A stretch of 16,779 nt of DNA from Temnopleurus reevesii (taxonomy: Eukaryota; Echinodermata; Echinoidea; Temnopleuroida; Temnopleuridae). The notes beneath the pieces are model-generated. The model was not told the DNA's origin, ran no database searches, and worked only from the letters and a program-made list of their open reading frames with translations. The DNA lies in NCBI GenBank assembly GCA_036244855.1, contig BQKZ01001407.1:24271-41049 (forward strand), read 5' to 3'. Each line of letters starts with the position of its first letter. Positions within the stretch are counted from its first letter, which is position 1. The translations under genes and the position numbers were made by a program. Below are positions 1-9,622 of the stretch, in pieces.

Positions 1-739
1 AAAAGAATTCGCTCGTAGAAAAATATGCTATGATCTTGAAATGTGTATAGAAACTATATGTCGTGGTACATATCCCCAAAATTCACATTTCTTTAATCTT
101 TACCAAAACTATACACGGGCTTTAAATTTTGCTCCTCGACGGACCACGTTAATTTCCTTTTTGTCCGTAAGGTGTGTTTTCGCCCGAAAATTGATCAAAA
201 AAAATCGATCAATGACTGTCTTCATGATTTCAAAGAACACATTCACCCTACCAGTGGGATATTTTAGTGTGCAATATTCTGGATTTGCACTAACCTATAA
301 TAGCGCTAGCTGGGACTCAACCCCTTTCCGATGTAAGTTGATTAAAATACAACTATATATTGTAATTTTTGTTTATACTGAGCGAATTTAATTTGATCGG
401 TTGCTGTTGGCAACTCGCTGCAATAAACCTCGCCAGCATTTTACAAGACATGGGTCCTATTGAACTTGTTTCATTCACTGACAGTAATTATAACATACTA
501 TTCAACTATTTATTAAGTCATGATTCATTCCATTCATCCCTCCCTAATTCCCACTGTTTACCATAATACGTGGTGCATTTTACAGAGCAAATATACCTTT
601 CAAATTTACGTACAGCGTATATCACTGCCCCTCCGCCATGTCCGCAAACAAAAAGCTCAGAGGCATCCTTCTTTTGCGCCTCATCGTTTTTTGGCGGGAA
701 CAAAACTCTGGAGGTGGATGCGTGCATCCTCTCCGATAC
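1..739. other. No recognisable gene
   Basis: AT-rich sequence. Several short frames are open on both strands (for example 41-391 plus and 518-832 minus), but none shows a known domain, biased codon use or a splice pattern. The minus frame at 518-832 runs into the inverted repeat that starts at 740, which argues against it being a gene. I see no repeat family here. Confidence 0.6.
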
Positions 740-974
740 TAGACCAGTTGAGGACTGTGTGATCTGATAGCACCCACCTCTGCATATTCTCTTACACTGA
801 ATACACAGAGACTGCATAGCACTCAACCGCACGATCAGAGGGGTACACCGATCAAAGGGTTATATAACATGTATAATGACTCTGTGGTTGAGTGCTATGC
901 AGTCACCGTGTGTTCAGTGTAAGAGAGTATGCAGAGGTTGGTGATATCGGAACACACAGTCCTCAACTGGACTA
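740..974. repeat. Long imperfect inverted repeat (98-bp arms, 39-nt loop)
   Basis: The left arm (740-837) and right arm (877-974) are reverse complements that align from end to end without a gap: position i pairs with 1714-i throughout. I count 85 matches out of 98. Five of the 13 differences would still form G-U wobble pairs in a plus-strand transcript. Matching blocks include CAGTTGAGGACTGTGTG near the outer end, CTCTTACACTGAA in the middle and GACTGCATAGCACTCAACC near the loop. Pairing stops abruptly outside 740/974. The structure fits a foldback transposon or MITE remnant, or a transcribed long hairpin that could be processed into small RNAs. The sequence alone does not tell which. No coding potential is implied. 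Confidence 0.9.
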
Positions 975-2010
975 CTCCACTACCAGAGAACACACAGTAT
1001 CATTGTGATTGATGGTTCTGTTATTAAACCATGCTCTGACAGGGTCCTCACAATCACTGAGTAAACGAAACATGGTTCGTCTCCACGCCCGGAAATTCCC
1101 CGGCGGAGATGCATGACTTTCGCTCGAGTGTGCTCGCGATCCGATGACGGGTTATTGACTTTTGTTTTATTGCGGTGATTAGAGGCTGAGGGCGCATCAA
1201 TTTTTTTTTTCTGCATGTTTGTTTTGTGAGGTGGTGAGATGGGAGCTTGGTTTTTATCCCAAATCGAGGCACAGATTCTATAGCGAGGTACATATTTTTT
1301 TTTTTTTCTTTTGCAATGAAGGGACTTGGACTAGGGTCTGAATGTCAGTTTTGTATACGACGAAGGTAACAATGTCGCGTTGGTGACACGACTATAAACA
1401 GATAGATGATGTTGTCATGGAAACGATGAAAACATCTCATGAACCGACTAATCCAATGTCGCGTAATGAATAAATTACCAATATCATATTTAATTCAATC
1501 CCGCACTCATGTTTGAACTTTCAAAAATGCACGTAACATTTTGTTTGTTTGTTTTATTGGTACTATCTCAAATAGCAACAAACACTGACAAAGACGTTTA
1601 AAACGTCAAGGGCAAAGGGTATATCACTGATCTGTCACCTACAACTCTGTAAACCCATAAATTATAATAAAAGTATAGTCAATGCAAAATTTAAGATAAG
1701 AATTGTGTTATGTGTCAGAGAAATGTGAGAAAGTGTACAAATCTTTAGAAACATTCGGGATCTTCACTAAAATGACTCGATTGAAAGGTTCTATATTAGC
1801 AATCTTTCTGTACATGTGGCATAATTCGCTTTTCAAATCACACATGTTCGGAGATAATTTAAGACTTTCCTCGTGTTATTATTTTTGCAATCAATTCAAC
1901 TTGCAAATATGGTTTCAAGATGAAAACCTAGAGCATAATCGAATCATATTGTTAACAAAATATGCGTGGATATCATGTAAACTACACCGATCATGTGAAA
2001 CACGAGTTCA
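975..2010. other. No recognisable gene; T-runs
   Basis: Contains T10 (1201-1210) and T13 (1295-1307) runs and a slightly GC-richer patch at about 1065-1150. In that patch a short ATG frame at 1071 closes after 14 codons. A frame at 1703-2014 has no recognisable domain. Nothing else stands out apart from the X-box-like site annotated separately. Confidence 0.55.
1411..1424. promoter_or_regulatory. X-box-like (RFX) motif
   Basis: GTTGTCATGGAAAC differs at two positions from the classic RFX/EF-C palindrome GTTGCCATGGCAAC and keeps the two-half-site layout. RFX factors bind such sites near ciliary and other genes. No gene start is visible nearby, so this may be a chance match. Confidence 0.2.
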
Positions 2011-2157
2011 ATGATGAGTGCAATGAAGTTTAATGGTGCGCATTCTTCTGTGCAAACATTGCTCAGCAGACGACAGGGTGATGTAGGAACGCGCACGAAG
2101 TTCCGATATGTGGAGGCTCTCGCGAATGAGTTGGCGCCAAAAGTGACATTCGTGTAA
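2011..2157 (+). CDS. Weak candidate small ORF or first exon, unknown product
   Basis: A 48-codon frame begins with ATGATG at 2011, directly after an in-frame stop at 1996, and ends at TAA 2155-2157. It overlaps a strong splice-donor-like GTAAGC at 2154-2159. If that donor is used, the coding part would end at 2153 and continue in another exon. The local composition is more GC-rich and less repetitive than the flanks. The predicted peptide is mixed and basic in its middle (SRRQGDVGTRTKFRYVEAL), with no signal peptide, membrane segment or domain I recognise. It holds the palindrome TTGGCGCCAA at 2131-2140, which resembles an E2F site. The opposite strand is also open (2008-2208), so chance openness is a real alternative. 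Treat it as a hypothesis only. Confidence 0.2.
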   Translation: MMSAMKFNGAHSSVQTLLSRRQGDVGTRTKFRYVEALANELAPKVTFV

Positions 2158-2535
2158 GCAAGAGTGTCTTGAGGACCCTTTTAAAGAGACGTTATAGATC
2201 TTGAACACGAGGACGTACCCGATACTTTGTAATCGTCAACATTATTGGGTTTGCTTTGTTGTTTCAACAAAAAATCGTTAAACTATGTTTGATGAAATCA
2301 TATACGCATTTAGTCAAAACTGTGTAAAATAATGTAAGAGATCTCATCAGCGTCATTATGTTCTATTATTTTTGTCATTCTTTGGAGTATATGTTCTCAT
2401 TAATTTTTGTTCATTTTCAAATCATTTTCTCTCTTCTGACATTTTCTCATTTCTAAAAGCTTATCAGACTTGCAAAATTGCACATATAATTCTATCTGTC
2501 ACAAAAACTTCTCGAATTTGATGCTACACACAGAA
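2158..2535. other. No recognisable gene
   Basis: AT-rich sequence with no long frame, no tRNA-like box and no clear repeat. Confidence 0.55.
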
Positions 2536-2708
2536 AAATTAGGGTACAGATTCGTATCATAAATAAACACAATCCGATGTAACACCGGTTGAGCCTATAT
2601 ACATGCATGATATGCAATATGATTTGGGTACAACTTTGGATACTATAGGATTCAGCCAGATAAACATCGATTTGTACCCCGATGGGCGCAACCTTGTACC
2701 CTGATTTT
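2536..2708. repeat. Short element with inverted AGGGTACA ends
   Basis: The left end (2535-2548, AAAATTAGGGTACA) and right end (2695-2708, TGTACCCTGATTTT) are inverted repeats matching at 13 of 14 positions. Two further copies of the core lie inside in the same nested orientation: GGGTACA at 2626-2632 and TGTACCC at 2673-2679. The four cores make a doubly nested inverted structure of about 173 bp. This fits a small non-autonomous DNA transposon (MITE). No unambiguous target-site duplication is visible, and the right flank is a T-run. An alternative is chance clustering of a 7-bp palindromic-type word. Confidence 0.45.
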
Positions 2709-3230
2709 ATTTTTTTTTTTGCATGAACATCATTATGATGAGCATTCGTTGAATTTACATATAAAGGTACGTACTTTGAAGTAAATATATTCAGATTTCT
2801 CTACCTTTTGAATGTGATTTTATCCCGTCACGCTCAGCTGTAGATTTGTTCAGGTAGGTCGTGGGTGCTGAACTAAAGAAGTAGATCCGTTACACTGGTC
2901 CAACTCATGCAAATGGTCACTATTTTGGTCAGTGCATGAAGAAAATCCTGTAAAGGAAGATAACAAATTAAAAAAGATGAAATTCAAATTTCTTTTCTTT
3001 CATTATGCTTTGTGCTTGATCCTTTTCGAAGCAAAATCATTACCTTTTTAACACTACAACCAATAACAATACTAAAACGAAAAGATCCACATATCAGATG
3101 GGAAAATACTTTCAAAGATTAATGGAAAACATGTTTGTAAGTAAATAAATAAATGCATGAATAAATAAATAAACAACAAATAAATAGATGGGCACTATCT
3201 AGGCCTACATTTATTTTCTTTAACACTGTA
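2709..3230. other. No recognisable gene; simple-sequence tracts
   Basis: Opens with a T-run and holds the AAAT-type tract annotated separately. The word TAGGCCTAC, common in echinoderm DNA, is at 3199-3207. Nothing coding is seen. Confidence 0.55.
3137..3187 (+). repeat. AAAT tetranucleotide microsatellite
   Basis: Imperfect tandem AAAT/TAAA units interrupted by GCATG and CAAC. Confidence 0.75.
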
Positions 3231-3275
3231 ACGCACTGTGATACATATTTCTGTACGAGCGCTATATAAATGCCA
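3231..3275 (+). repeat. SINE 3'-tail-like fragment
   Basis: The stretch ends in GAGCGCTATATAAATGCC, closely resembling the GCGCTATA-type 3' end of the two fuller SINEs in this window. It is preceded by GCACTGTGATAC-type sequence. No tRNA-like head lies upstream, so this would be a 5'-truncated copy or a tail from a related family. Confidence 0.4.
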
Positions 3276-5140
3276 ATTTTTGGTTATTCTCAATATCTCA
3301 AATAATTAAAAGATTTTCAATCCACATGACAGAAGGAAAGTAGTTTTTTTTCTAATTCGAGCTCGTACAATTTTGTATTCATGTATCAAATCGGTTTATT
3401 ACAACCTTAATCCGACCGACAAGGCCATTATGGAAATGCTTAGGTGCAATTAGTGGCATCAATAACAACATACAACATAAAACATCGTAACAGACAGCCT
3501 TTGATGTCTAACATTAGTGCAAAAACAGATCTATAATCGTGATAATGGCCCATTATTACTTAGTGCCATCAGGAACAACATTCAAACGTGGCGGTAATGA
3601 TACCGATAATGATATTAAATGGTTTGTATATATACATCCAAAGGAGCGGTCATACGTTTGCTTTACGTATGCTTGACGTAAATTGAATCTGTCCAACAGT
3701 CTCTTCGCGCAGAAATACACAGGTAAGAGGCATAGCAGACGCAAAAATAATGCACACATTAGCAGTTTAACTTATCATCATTGTCCATACGTTTAACCTG
3801 CGAATTTCTGGACATATTTAACATACACGTTAGCAATTAATGTAAATATGGGACTGAGCTTTCTTTTGTTAAAGCGCCTTCATGAAAATTTGAAAAGTCT
3901 CCATGAACGTACAAATACGGAGGGAAGACACTTGGCCGACATTGAAGACGTTCAGCTTGTATACCATGTATACGCACAAACGCGTTAGCGTCAGCCAAGC
4001 TTCTTTCCTACACAGTGTCTATGGCTATAACCGCAAATGTGTTATTGAGGAATTGCACCGCCATATTGACTGGTGTTATCATGCTCAATTCATAGGGATC
4101 TGCCTTTTATTAACGCTGGGTTCTTCCACTGCTTATGAATAATTAGTTAGGGCAATAAAGGCGAGTGCTACTTCATCAGCCAATGGAAGAGTTTTAACGC
4201 ATTACTGCGGCGCCAAACTGACCTCTAGAAATGGAAAAAAGAGGGAAGGTATAGCTCAGAACGATAGACGCAGATGTCGTCTGCAACTTAAACTGTTGTT
4301 GCATTGTATTGTACTTTTATTGAGCAAATTATATTCCATCTAACTGACGCCTAAGCGTATGGACCATAATTATCACGAATAGAAAGTCATAAGAAATATG
4401 ATATACAAGAAGAAATTATTACAGTATAAGAAAGCAAGGTGCATTTGTTGCAAAGCAGAAATTACCTGCAAATTAAACGTCAGCAAAATATTAAAAAGGA
4501 GAGAGAAAATAAATAATAACAACGAGAAAGGCATGAAAGGAAAAAAACAAAAAAATAGAGAAAATAGCTGTATAACATCTGAGGGAGTTTCGCAGGAAAA
4601 AAGTGAAAATCGTCTGTATTTCAGTGACAAAATGGAAAGGCTAAATCTGAATCGATCATCATGATCGCCATGCACTTTGATGCGTGTTTAACATATTGGT
4701 CATCTACAACTTAGAAGTCCAAACGTTTTGCCAATTTCTTTCAACAATCTAACAATATTGATTGATTCTGTAAATAAGAAATATCATAAATCCTAATTTT
4801 CCATTATTAATTTCCCATTATTTTTACACCGACCAAATTCATTTTCGGAAATTGTATTCTAAACATAAAAATACCGACCACATACTCGTATGGAACACCG
4901 TTGGTCAACCACTATCACAAGATACAGTTGTGAACCTTTTTCTTGCAAAATGTTTCACCCCCTTGCACCTCTTCTGAATTGAAATGTTGGATTAAGGGGG
5001 CTGCAATACGATACCACCAATACTGTAGCAAATGGAACAGCATAAACATTTTCAGTCGCTTTTGAATGGAGTGGACCCGGGGCTCTGAACTGGGCGAGCC
5101 AAAATGTCAATAGAAAGGGCTTTAAGTTTTAGTCCCACAT
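3276..5140. other. No recognisable gene
   Basis: Several frames of 67-100 codons exist, such as 3903-4142 plus and overlapping frames on both strands at 4373-4675. They have low-complexity or unfamiliar translations (the latter is Lys/Asn-rich on one strand and Phe/Leu-rich on the other, simply reflecting A-rich DNA). A 15-nt dyad CGATCATCATGATCG occurs near 4653. No RNA gene or repeat family is recognised. Confidence 0.55.
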
Positions 5141-5386
5141 TTGCTTTTAGAGCCAATGTTTGTATGCCCAGTGTTCATGAACTTTAGAATACGCGCCCTG
5201 AACGCAGAAATACGCAGAACGAACACTCTGAAAACGCTGGTAAGTGCCTATGTCGAGCGAAAGCTGAGAGCATTCATCGTTAGCCAAGTGGCTACCCCTC
5301 CCCTCCCCAATATTTATGCGTTCATGGAGCATCTTTCGAATTTCATGAGCGCTGAGCAGACGGTAGCTATAAACACACATGCGTGA
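5141..5386. other. Bidirectionally open stretch, unknown
   Basis: About 245 bp lacks stops in one frame on each strand (plus 5141-5386, minus 5147-5380). A donor-like GTAAGT lies at 5240-5245 after CGCTG, inside the plus frame. The translation (for example EIRRTNTLKTLVSAYVERKL) has no domain I know. It could be an exon fragment or a decayed element, and chance is the default reading. Confidence 0.2.
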
Positions 5387-5622
5387 TTGAGCCTTTATGT
5401 GTTAGCCTTGTTAGCCAATTGTCATCCCTGCATATTTCTGCGCAAGGGGGAACGTGTTTTGAAAGTACGGCTGGCATACGTTTGTAGACGAAAATGTCTG
5501 ACTGAGCCTATGGGTTATCCTATAACCAGGGTTTTTTAGGGGGAAATGAGGAGGATATTTTTATGGCAAGGAAACAAAAAGAGTATACTTGAACATAAAA
5601 AACGAATAGCGAAAGTTCCAGT
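5387..5622. other. No recognisable feature
   Basis: Unremarkable sequence leading to the SINE tail. Confidence 0.5.
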
Positions 5623-5910
5623 TTTAATAATGAACGGCTTTTATATAGCGCTTATCAACTCTAAGAATTCTCTAAGCGCTCTACAATTGCAGCATTAATT
5701 ACACTAGCTTTAGCCCGGCAGCCACTTCATTAGCGCACTTGGCGTTTCAATGAATAAATATTCCTGCCAGGTACCCATTCATCTCACCTGGGTTGAGTGC
5801 AGCACACTATGGGTAAATTTCTTGCTGAAGGAAATTAATGCCCTGGGAGAGATTCAAACCACCGACCCTCTAGTTAAGAGGCGAGAGTCCGAACCACTTC
5901 ACCACGAGGC
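5623..5910 (-). mobile_element. tRNA-derived SINE, decayed copy (minus strand)
   Basis: Read on the minus strand, it begins with a tRNA-like head. The A box TGGTGAAGTGG (5894-5904) fits the consensus TRGYNNARNNG. The B box GGTTTGAATCT (5850-5860) differs from GGTTCGANTCC at two sites, both C-to-T type. The body follows, then GCGCTATATAAAA at about 5639-5651 and an AT-rich end. It is clearly the same family as the copy at 14918-15225. A 72-bp central block (5733-5804 here, 15039-15110 there) differs at only three positions, while heads and tails are more diverged. The loop at the anticodon position reads CTCTTAA and its stem is broken, so this is not a working tRNA gene. SINEs use Pol III promoters and borrow LINE machinery to move. 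No convincing target-site duplication was found. The C-to-T changes suggest an old, methylation-decayed copy. Confidence 0.88.
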
Positions 5911-6520
5911 TCTCTGAAAATCGCTCAACTAACAATTTTGCATCGCATGTTTGAGTAAACTGGCTTTTGTGCTACACTTTGAAATATACGTGGTAATTTA
6001 GACAAACGCGTAAGTTCAACATTTGTGATCCTCTAACACATTTGGTGATGTCCCTTGTTATTTAACAGCATAACATATTTCATTGGATCAGCAACAAATG
6101 TGCCTAGTGCTTCTTAAACACCGAATGGTATCTCATTGAACTAGTGCTCAAGCCATAAAAACACTTGACCTTAAAGTGCTCGATTCAGCACTATTATGTC
6201 TTTCTTGAAACATCAGAGGTTGAATTTGGGATGGGTAGGGACCATCTGCCCCTGAAATTCCCCTAATGTTTTCAGAAGATGCATGGCTCTGATCTCAGTC
6301 TTGGCATTGCGGGTTGAGTTCAAGAGTACGCTTAAGATGTACTTGCTGGCTATAAGTGTTGGCATCGAGGGCTTCTTAAATTCTCGAGTGACGAATGCGG
6401 CGTGTCTTTGTGATTATCATTTTTTTCCTTTGGTTATGAAATATTATGGAGTAGAGATATAGTGTTATTCTAGGTTGGTCCCTATTGCATCTCTACTAAC
6501 CGCCTAATGTTCTAAATTCT
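5911..6520. other. No recognisable gene
   Basis: Mixed-composition sequence with no long frame, RNA gene or repeat I can identify. Confidence 0.55.
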
Positions 6521-6759
6521 TCATCATCATCGTCATCGTCGTCATAGTCTTTGACGATTTCCCCCTTCATTTTCAACACCATCATCATTATCATCATCAT
6601 CATCATCATCATCATTATTATTATTACCACCATCATCATCACCATTATCACCATCATCATCACCATCATCATCACCATCATCATCACCATCACCATCACC
6701 ATCATCATCATCATCACCATCACCATCACCATCATCATCATCATCAACACCACCATCAC

Positions 6760-6795
<36 letters not shown>

Positions 6796-6884
6796 TACTA
6801 CCATCACTGCCGCCTCTATGACGAACATCATTACTGTCGTCATTATCCTCATCATCATTATCATCATCATCGTCAACATCGACG
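6521..6884 (+). repeat. CAT/CAC trinucleotide microsatellite
   Basis: Tandem CAT units with interspersed CAC, ATT and CGT variants. The densest part is at about 6579-6795, and a non-repetitive patch lies at 6541-6578. Inside it a 12-bp unit (CATCATCATCAC) repeats around 6650-6690. A 30-bp unit occurs twice in a row (6691-6720 and 6721-6750), identical over its first 26 bases. Long frames exist on both strands (poly-Ile/Thr on plus, poly-Asp/Gly or poly-Met/Val on minus), but they are simply translations of the repeat and not genes. Confidence 0.97.
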
Positions 6885-7150
6885 TTTAATATACATATAA
6901 GCATTAATACATTTTATCATCTTGCATTTTTGTCTTTCCTACTGTTATTACCGCCCAATATGATTAAACCTGATTTTATTTTTAATAAATTTTCAATAAA
7001 GGGCAGAATCAAGAGAACATCATAAATCGAAATAGGAAGAGCACTGAAGATCATTCATCAAACCGTTTTGAGCTAAGTAAGCTCCATAGGTATAGCCAGG
7101 ATTCCTCTGGAAGGGGGTTCGACTTGGCAATCAAAGCAATGACAAGGAAA

Positions 7151-7300
7151 AATTAAGGGGCAGCGCTTGGGTTGGCTCCAGCGATTCGGGTTCGAGCCCC
7201 GGTCGCGGCTTTCGGAATATGGTGACGTTAAAGGTCGGTCCCTTTTCCAGCTTATTCTCCTGGCGTAAATATTCAAATTTGACACTCCGTCTCTCTCTCC
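7151..7300 (+). mobile_element. Degenerate tRNA-derived SINE remnant
   Basis: A perfect B-box-type sequence GGTTCGAGCCC lies at 7189-7199, within a T-arm-like hairpin of 4-bp stem CGGG/CCCG and 7-nt loop TTCGAGC. It is preceded by an anticodon-arm-like hairpin CGCTTGG...CCAGCG at 7164-7184. No A box is found at the expected distance, and no partner for the acceptor-like GTCGCGGC is seen, so the head is truncated. Downstream, GACGTTAAAGGTCGGTCCC (7224-7242) and CTCCTGGCGTAAATATTC resemble SINE bodies I have seen in echinoderm DNA, followed by a CT-rich stretch at about 7288-7300. The family differs from the other two SINEs. The minus-strand frame across 7073-7342 is a by-product. Boundaries are uncertain. 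Confidence 0.45.
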
Positions 7301-8540
7301 ATCAAAAGAGGGGCGACCCTTTGCAACCCTTCCCCTATACATGCAGAGTGCTCATTGAAGATTTGAAACGTGGCGCATAGCTCCGGTGCAATCTATTGGG
7401 ATGTAAGAGTTGACGGGTGATTTATGGGGTCCATGTCATGAGGTTCATGTCCAATGATAAGCCGTGGAGGAGCGCAGGATTGGTCTCATAATTGGAAAAT
7501 GCCATAGGATCGCGACTGGATTTATGTGCCCCTGACTGAAGTGGGGGTCTATAAAATGCACGGATACCAAATCACTGGTTTGTTGAGGTGCGTATGTTGG
7601 GGTGAGGTGGGAGTATCAATATGAAAATCGCGAGGAACACGATACAATCTATTTCCGTAAAATTAAGTCGCACGCCAAGTTCAAAAGTCCTTTGTAATGT
7701 TATTTAAATCGGAACCGGCTTGTGACTGCTGTGCCCGCACAGTTCAATACACGGCGTACGGATCTTTTGTCCATGGCTCACTTTATTTTGCGGTATAGTT
7801 TATACCATGTTGAGGAGAAAACATGAGATAGTATCAAAGAGTTTTTGCATGGGAATTACCGCTGGCGGTAACCCCACTCACACAGTAAACTCATCCCCCG
7901 CCACCAAAAAAAAGAACAGAACTGAAAAAAAATTGACAGAAGGCTACCGACGGGGTGACACGTAAAAAAATCGCTAGCAATCAAGGAAATGAGGAAACCA
8001 CGACCTCCCCTCCCCCTGGATTCGCCTATGAAACACTAACAAATATTAGTATCTTGAAAAATACATGACTTTATACTGTCCATATCATTTCGACGCGTAG
8101 TAATTCGAATATGTATTACTCCCTATATGTACGATTACCCCCTGTTTTGTTATTGGTATCCAACTTTTTTAAGTTCACGTACAAACGTGCAGGCACGTAC
8201 GTTCCTGTCGACACCAACACTGTAATAAAACTGAATGACCCATGCGTGTTTACAACAATGTTGTCAAAACCTCCAAAATCAAATATAATTCAAGCGTTAT
8301 ATCAAACTTTTACTGTAACATCGACCCAACATTCTTTTTTCGGCCGGGGTGCTTAACGGGTTATCATCAATTTTATTGGAAGTACTGTATATAAAGTTGC
8401 TGATGATATAAAATTTGACCGGCGGCAGACTTAATCATCAAAATCTTGCAATATATGAGACAGTTGAATTATGAAAACGTATAACCATTTTACATTTCTG
8501 TTCTGTTACAACATCAAATGCACCAAATTTTCATCGACAA
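7301..8540. other. No recognisable gene; two small dyads
   Basis: Contains the perfect dyad TTACCGC-TG-GCGGTAA (7856-7871) and ACGTGC-AG-GCACGT (8185-8198). An 81-codon frame at 8111-8356 has no recognisable domain. Nothing else is identified. Confidence 0.5.
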
Positions 8541-8542
8541 AC

Positions 8543-8581
8543 GCACACACATACACACACCCAAACATACACACACACATA
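8543..8581 (+). repeat. Imperfect CA dinucleotide repeat
   Basis: Runs of CA interrupted by AT, CC and AA units. Confidence 0.9.
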
Positions 8582-8735
8582 CAACAACTTAAATATATGA
8601 AAAATATCCACCGCATCTATCTTTCACGCTCGGTTCTTGACAATTAGCATAAAATTAAGAATACTTAATATATTCTTTAGTGTTAATGAAGTTTCATACA
8701 CCATCAAATAATTTTCACTACTCTCAACTTTCGCA

Positions 8736-8748
8736 CCCCCCCCCCCCC
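8736..8748 (+). repeat. Poly-C run (C13)
   Basis: Thirteen consecutive C, followed by an A-rich run. Confidence 0.97.
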
Positions 8749-9528
8749 ATAAAAAAAAAGAAGAAAGGACATCTATACATGTTCCCAAGAGCCTGTTTAT
8801 CGCCCGAAAGTTCAAACTCCTATGCTTATTCATAATTTGTCAGTATAAAATTTCATCGCCAAATCGGTTAGACAGGCGATAGACTTATTAATTTCTCAAA
8901 ACGAGCTCAAATCACCAAAAATCCGACACAATTTCAATGTCTGGGACAACGCGGATGGTTAGGAATTCCTTTGATCCGCGCACGGCATGAAAGAGGAAAC
9001 CCGCTTGAAAAGTAAGTGAATTATTAGGTAAATTAGGATAATCGGCAATTTAAGCGTAGATTCAAACGGGACCCGCATGTGATTTTAAATCACGAACATT
9101 GGAGTTGTCGCTTACCCAAATGTTATGGTTGTCGACCTTTTATCTGTCTGCACGTTACAGACGACTTAACTCCTTGATCTACATTTATTCTCACTTTTTT
9201 ATGTATTTAATCAACAATCAGACAATGGCGGTCTCAAATATAAGATAATTTTTTTTGTTTTGTAGGTTTTTCTGTTGCTTTTTATGTGTTTGTTTGTTCG
9301 CTTTTCGCAAATAGGGAAAGCATATCTTAGTGGACGTAATGTCTAGTTCATATCTCGCCTCCAAATTGCAGATAACATTTAACATTGATGATATGGGACA
9401 AAAACAACGGAGACCCAAATAATGTTGCGACATTTGAAGAATGACGAGCCAAAACAATTTATTTACCATCATGACCATCATGCTTAACTTAAAAAAAATA
9501 TGCATGATTTTAACACAACATAGCCCTA
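8749..9528. other. No recognisable gene
   Basis: A slightly GC-richer patch at 8937-9020 has an 18-codon ATG frame and a donor-like GTAAGT at about 9011, with nothing to link them to a gene. A 116-codon minus frame at 9218-9568 is Lys/Leu-rich, unfamiliar, and runs into the TTAA element. Confidence 0.5.
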
Positions 9529-9606
9529 TTAATCCATAGACTGCCGGGACCGAGTAGTCCCTGCACAAAGTCTGACAATGACAGAATTCAGAAGTCGATG
9601 GGTTAA
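9529..9606. mobile_element. 78-bp TTAA-bounded hairpin, MITE-like
   Basis: Both ends are TTAA, the target duplicated by piggyBac-type transposons. The ends are inverted repeats: TTAATCCATAGACT at 9529-9542 against AGTCGATGGGTTAA at 9593-9606, matching at 12 of 14 positions. An inner hairpin GGGAC-CGAGTA-GTCCC lies at 9546-9561 and is extended by flanking TGC/TGCA. The right end, read inward, is TTAACCCAT, which resembles the TTAA-CCC start of many piggyBac-type ends. A miniature non-autonomous copy is the best reading, but the small size leaves room for chance. Confidence 0.4.
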
Positions 9607-9610
9607 GATA

Positions 9611-9622
9611 CCCCCCCCCCCC
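9611..9622 (+). repeat. Poly-C run (C12)
   Basis: Twelve consecutive C, five bases after the TTAA-bounded element. Confidence 0.97.

Noticed and set aside
518..832. 104-codon minus frame as a gene
   Set aside because: It overlaps the left arm of the long inverted repeat and has no known domain.
1590..1610. GACGTTTAAAACGTC as a perfect palindrome
   Set aside because: The symmetry is off by one base and no partner structure is seen.
6496..6904. Long frames on both strands encoding poly-Asp/Gly, poly-Met/Val or poly-Ile/Thr
   Set aside because: They are direct translations of the CAT/CAC microsatellite.
7073..7342. 89-codon minus frame as a gene
   Set aside because: It spans the tRNA-SINE remnant, and its sequence is explained by the B-box region read backwards.
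8401..8430. CTGATGAT as a hammerhead core
   Set aside because: No stem II or GAAA block follows.
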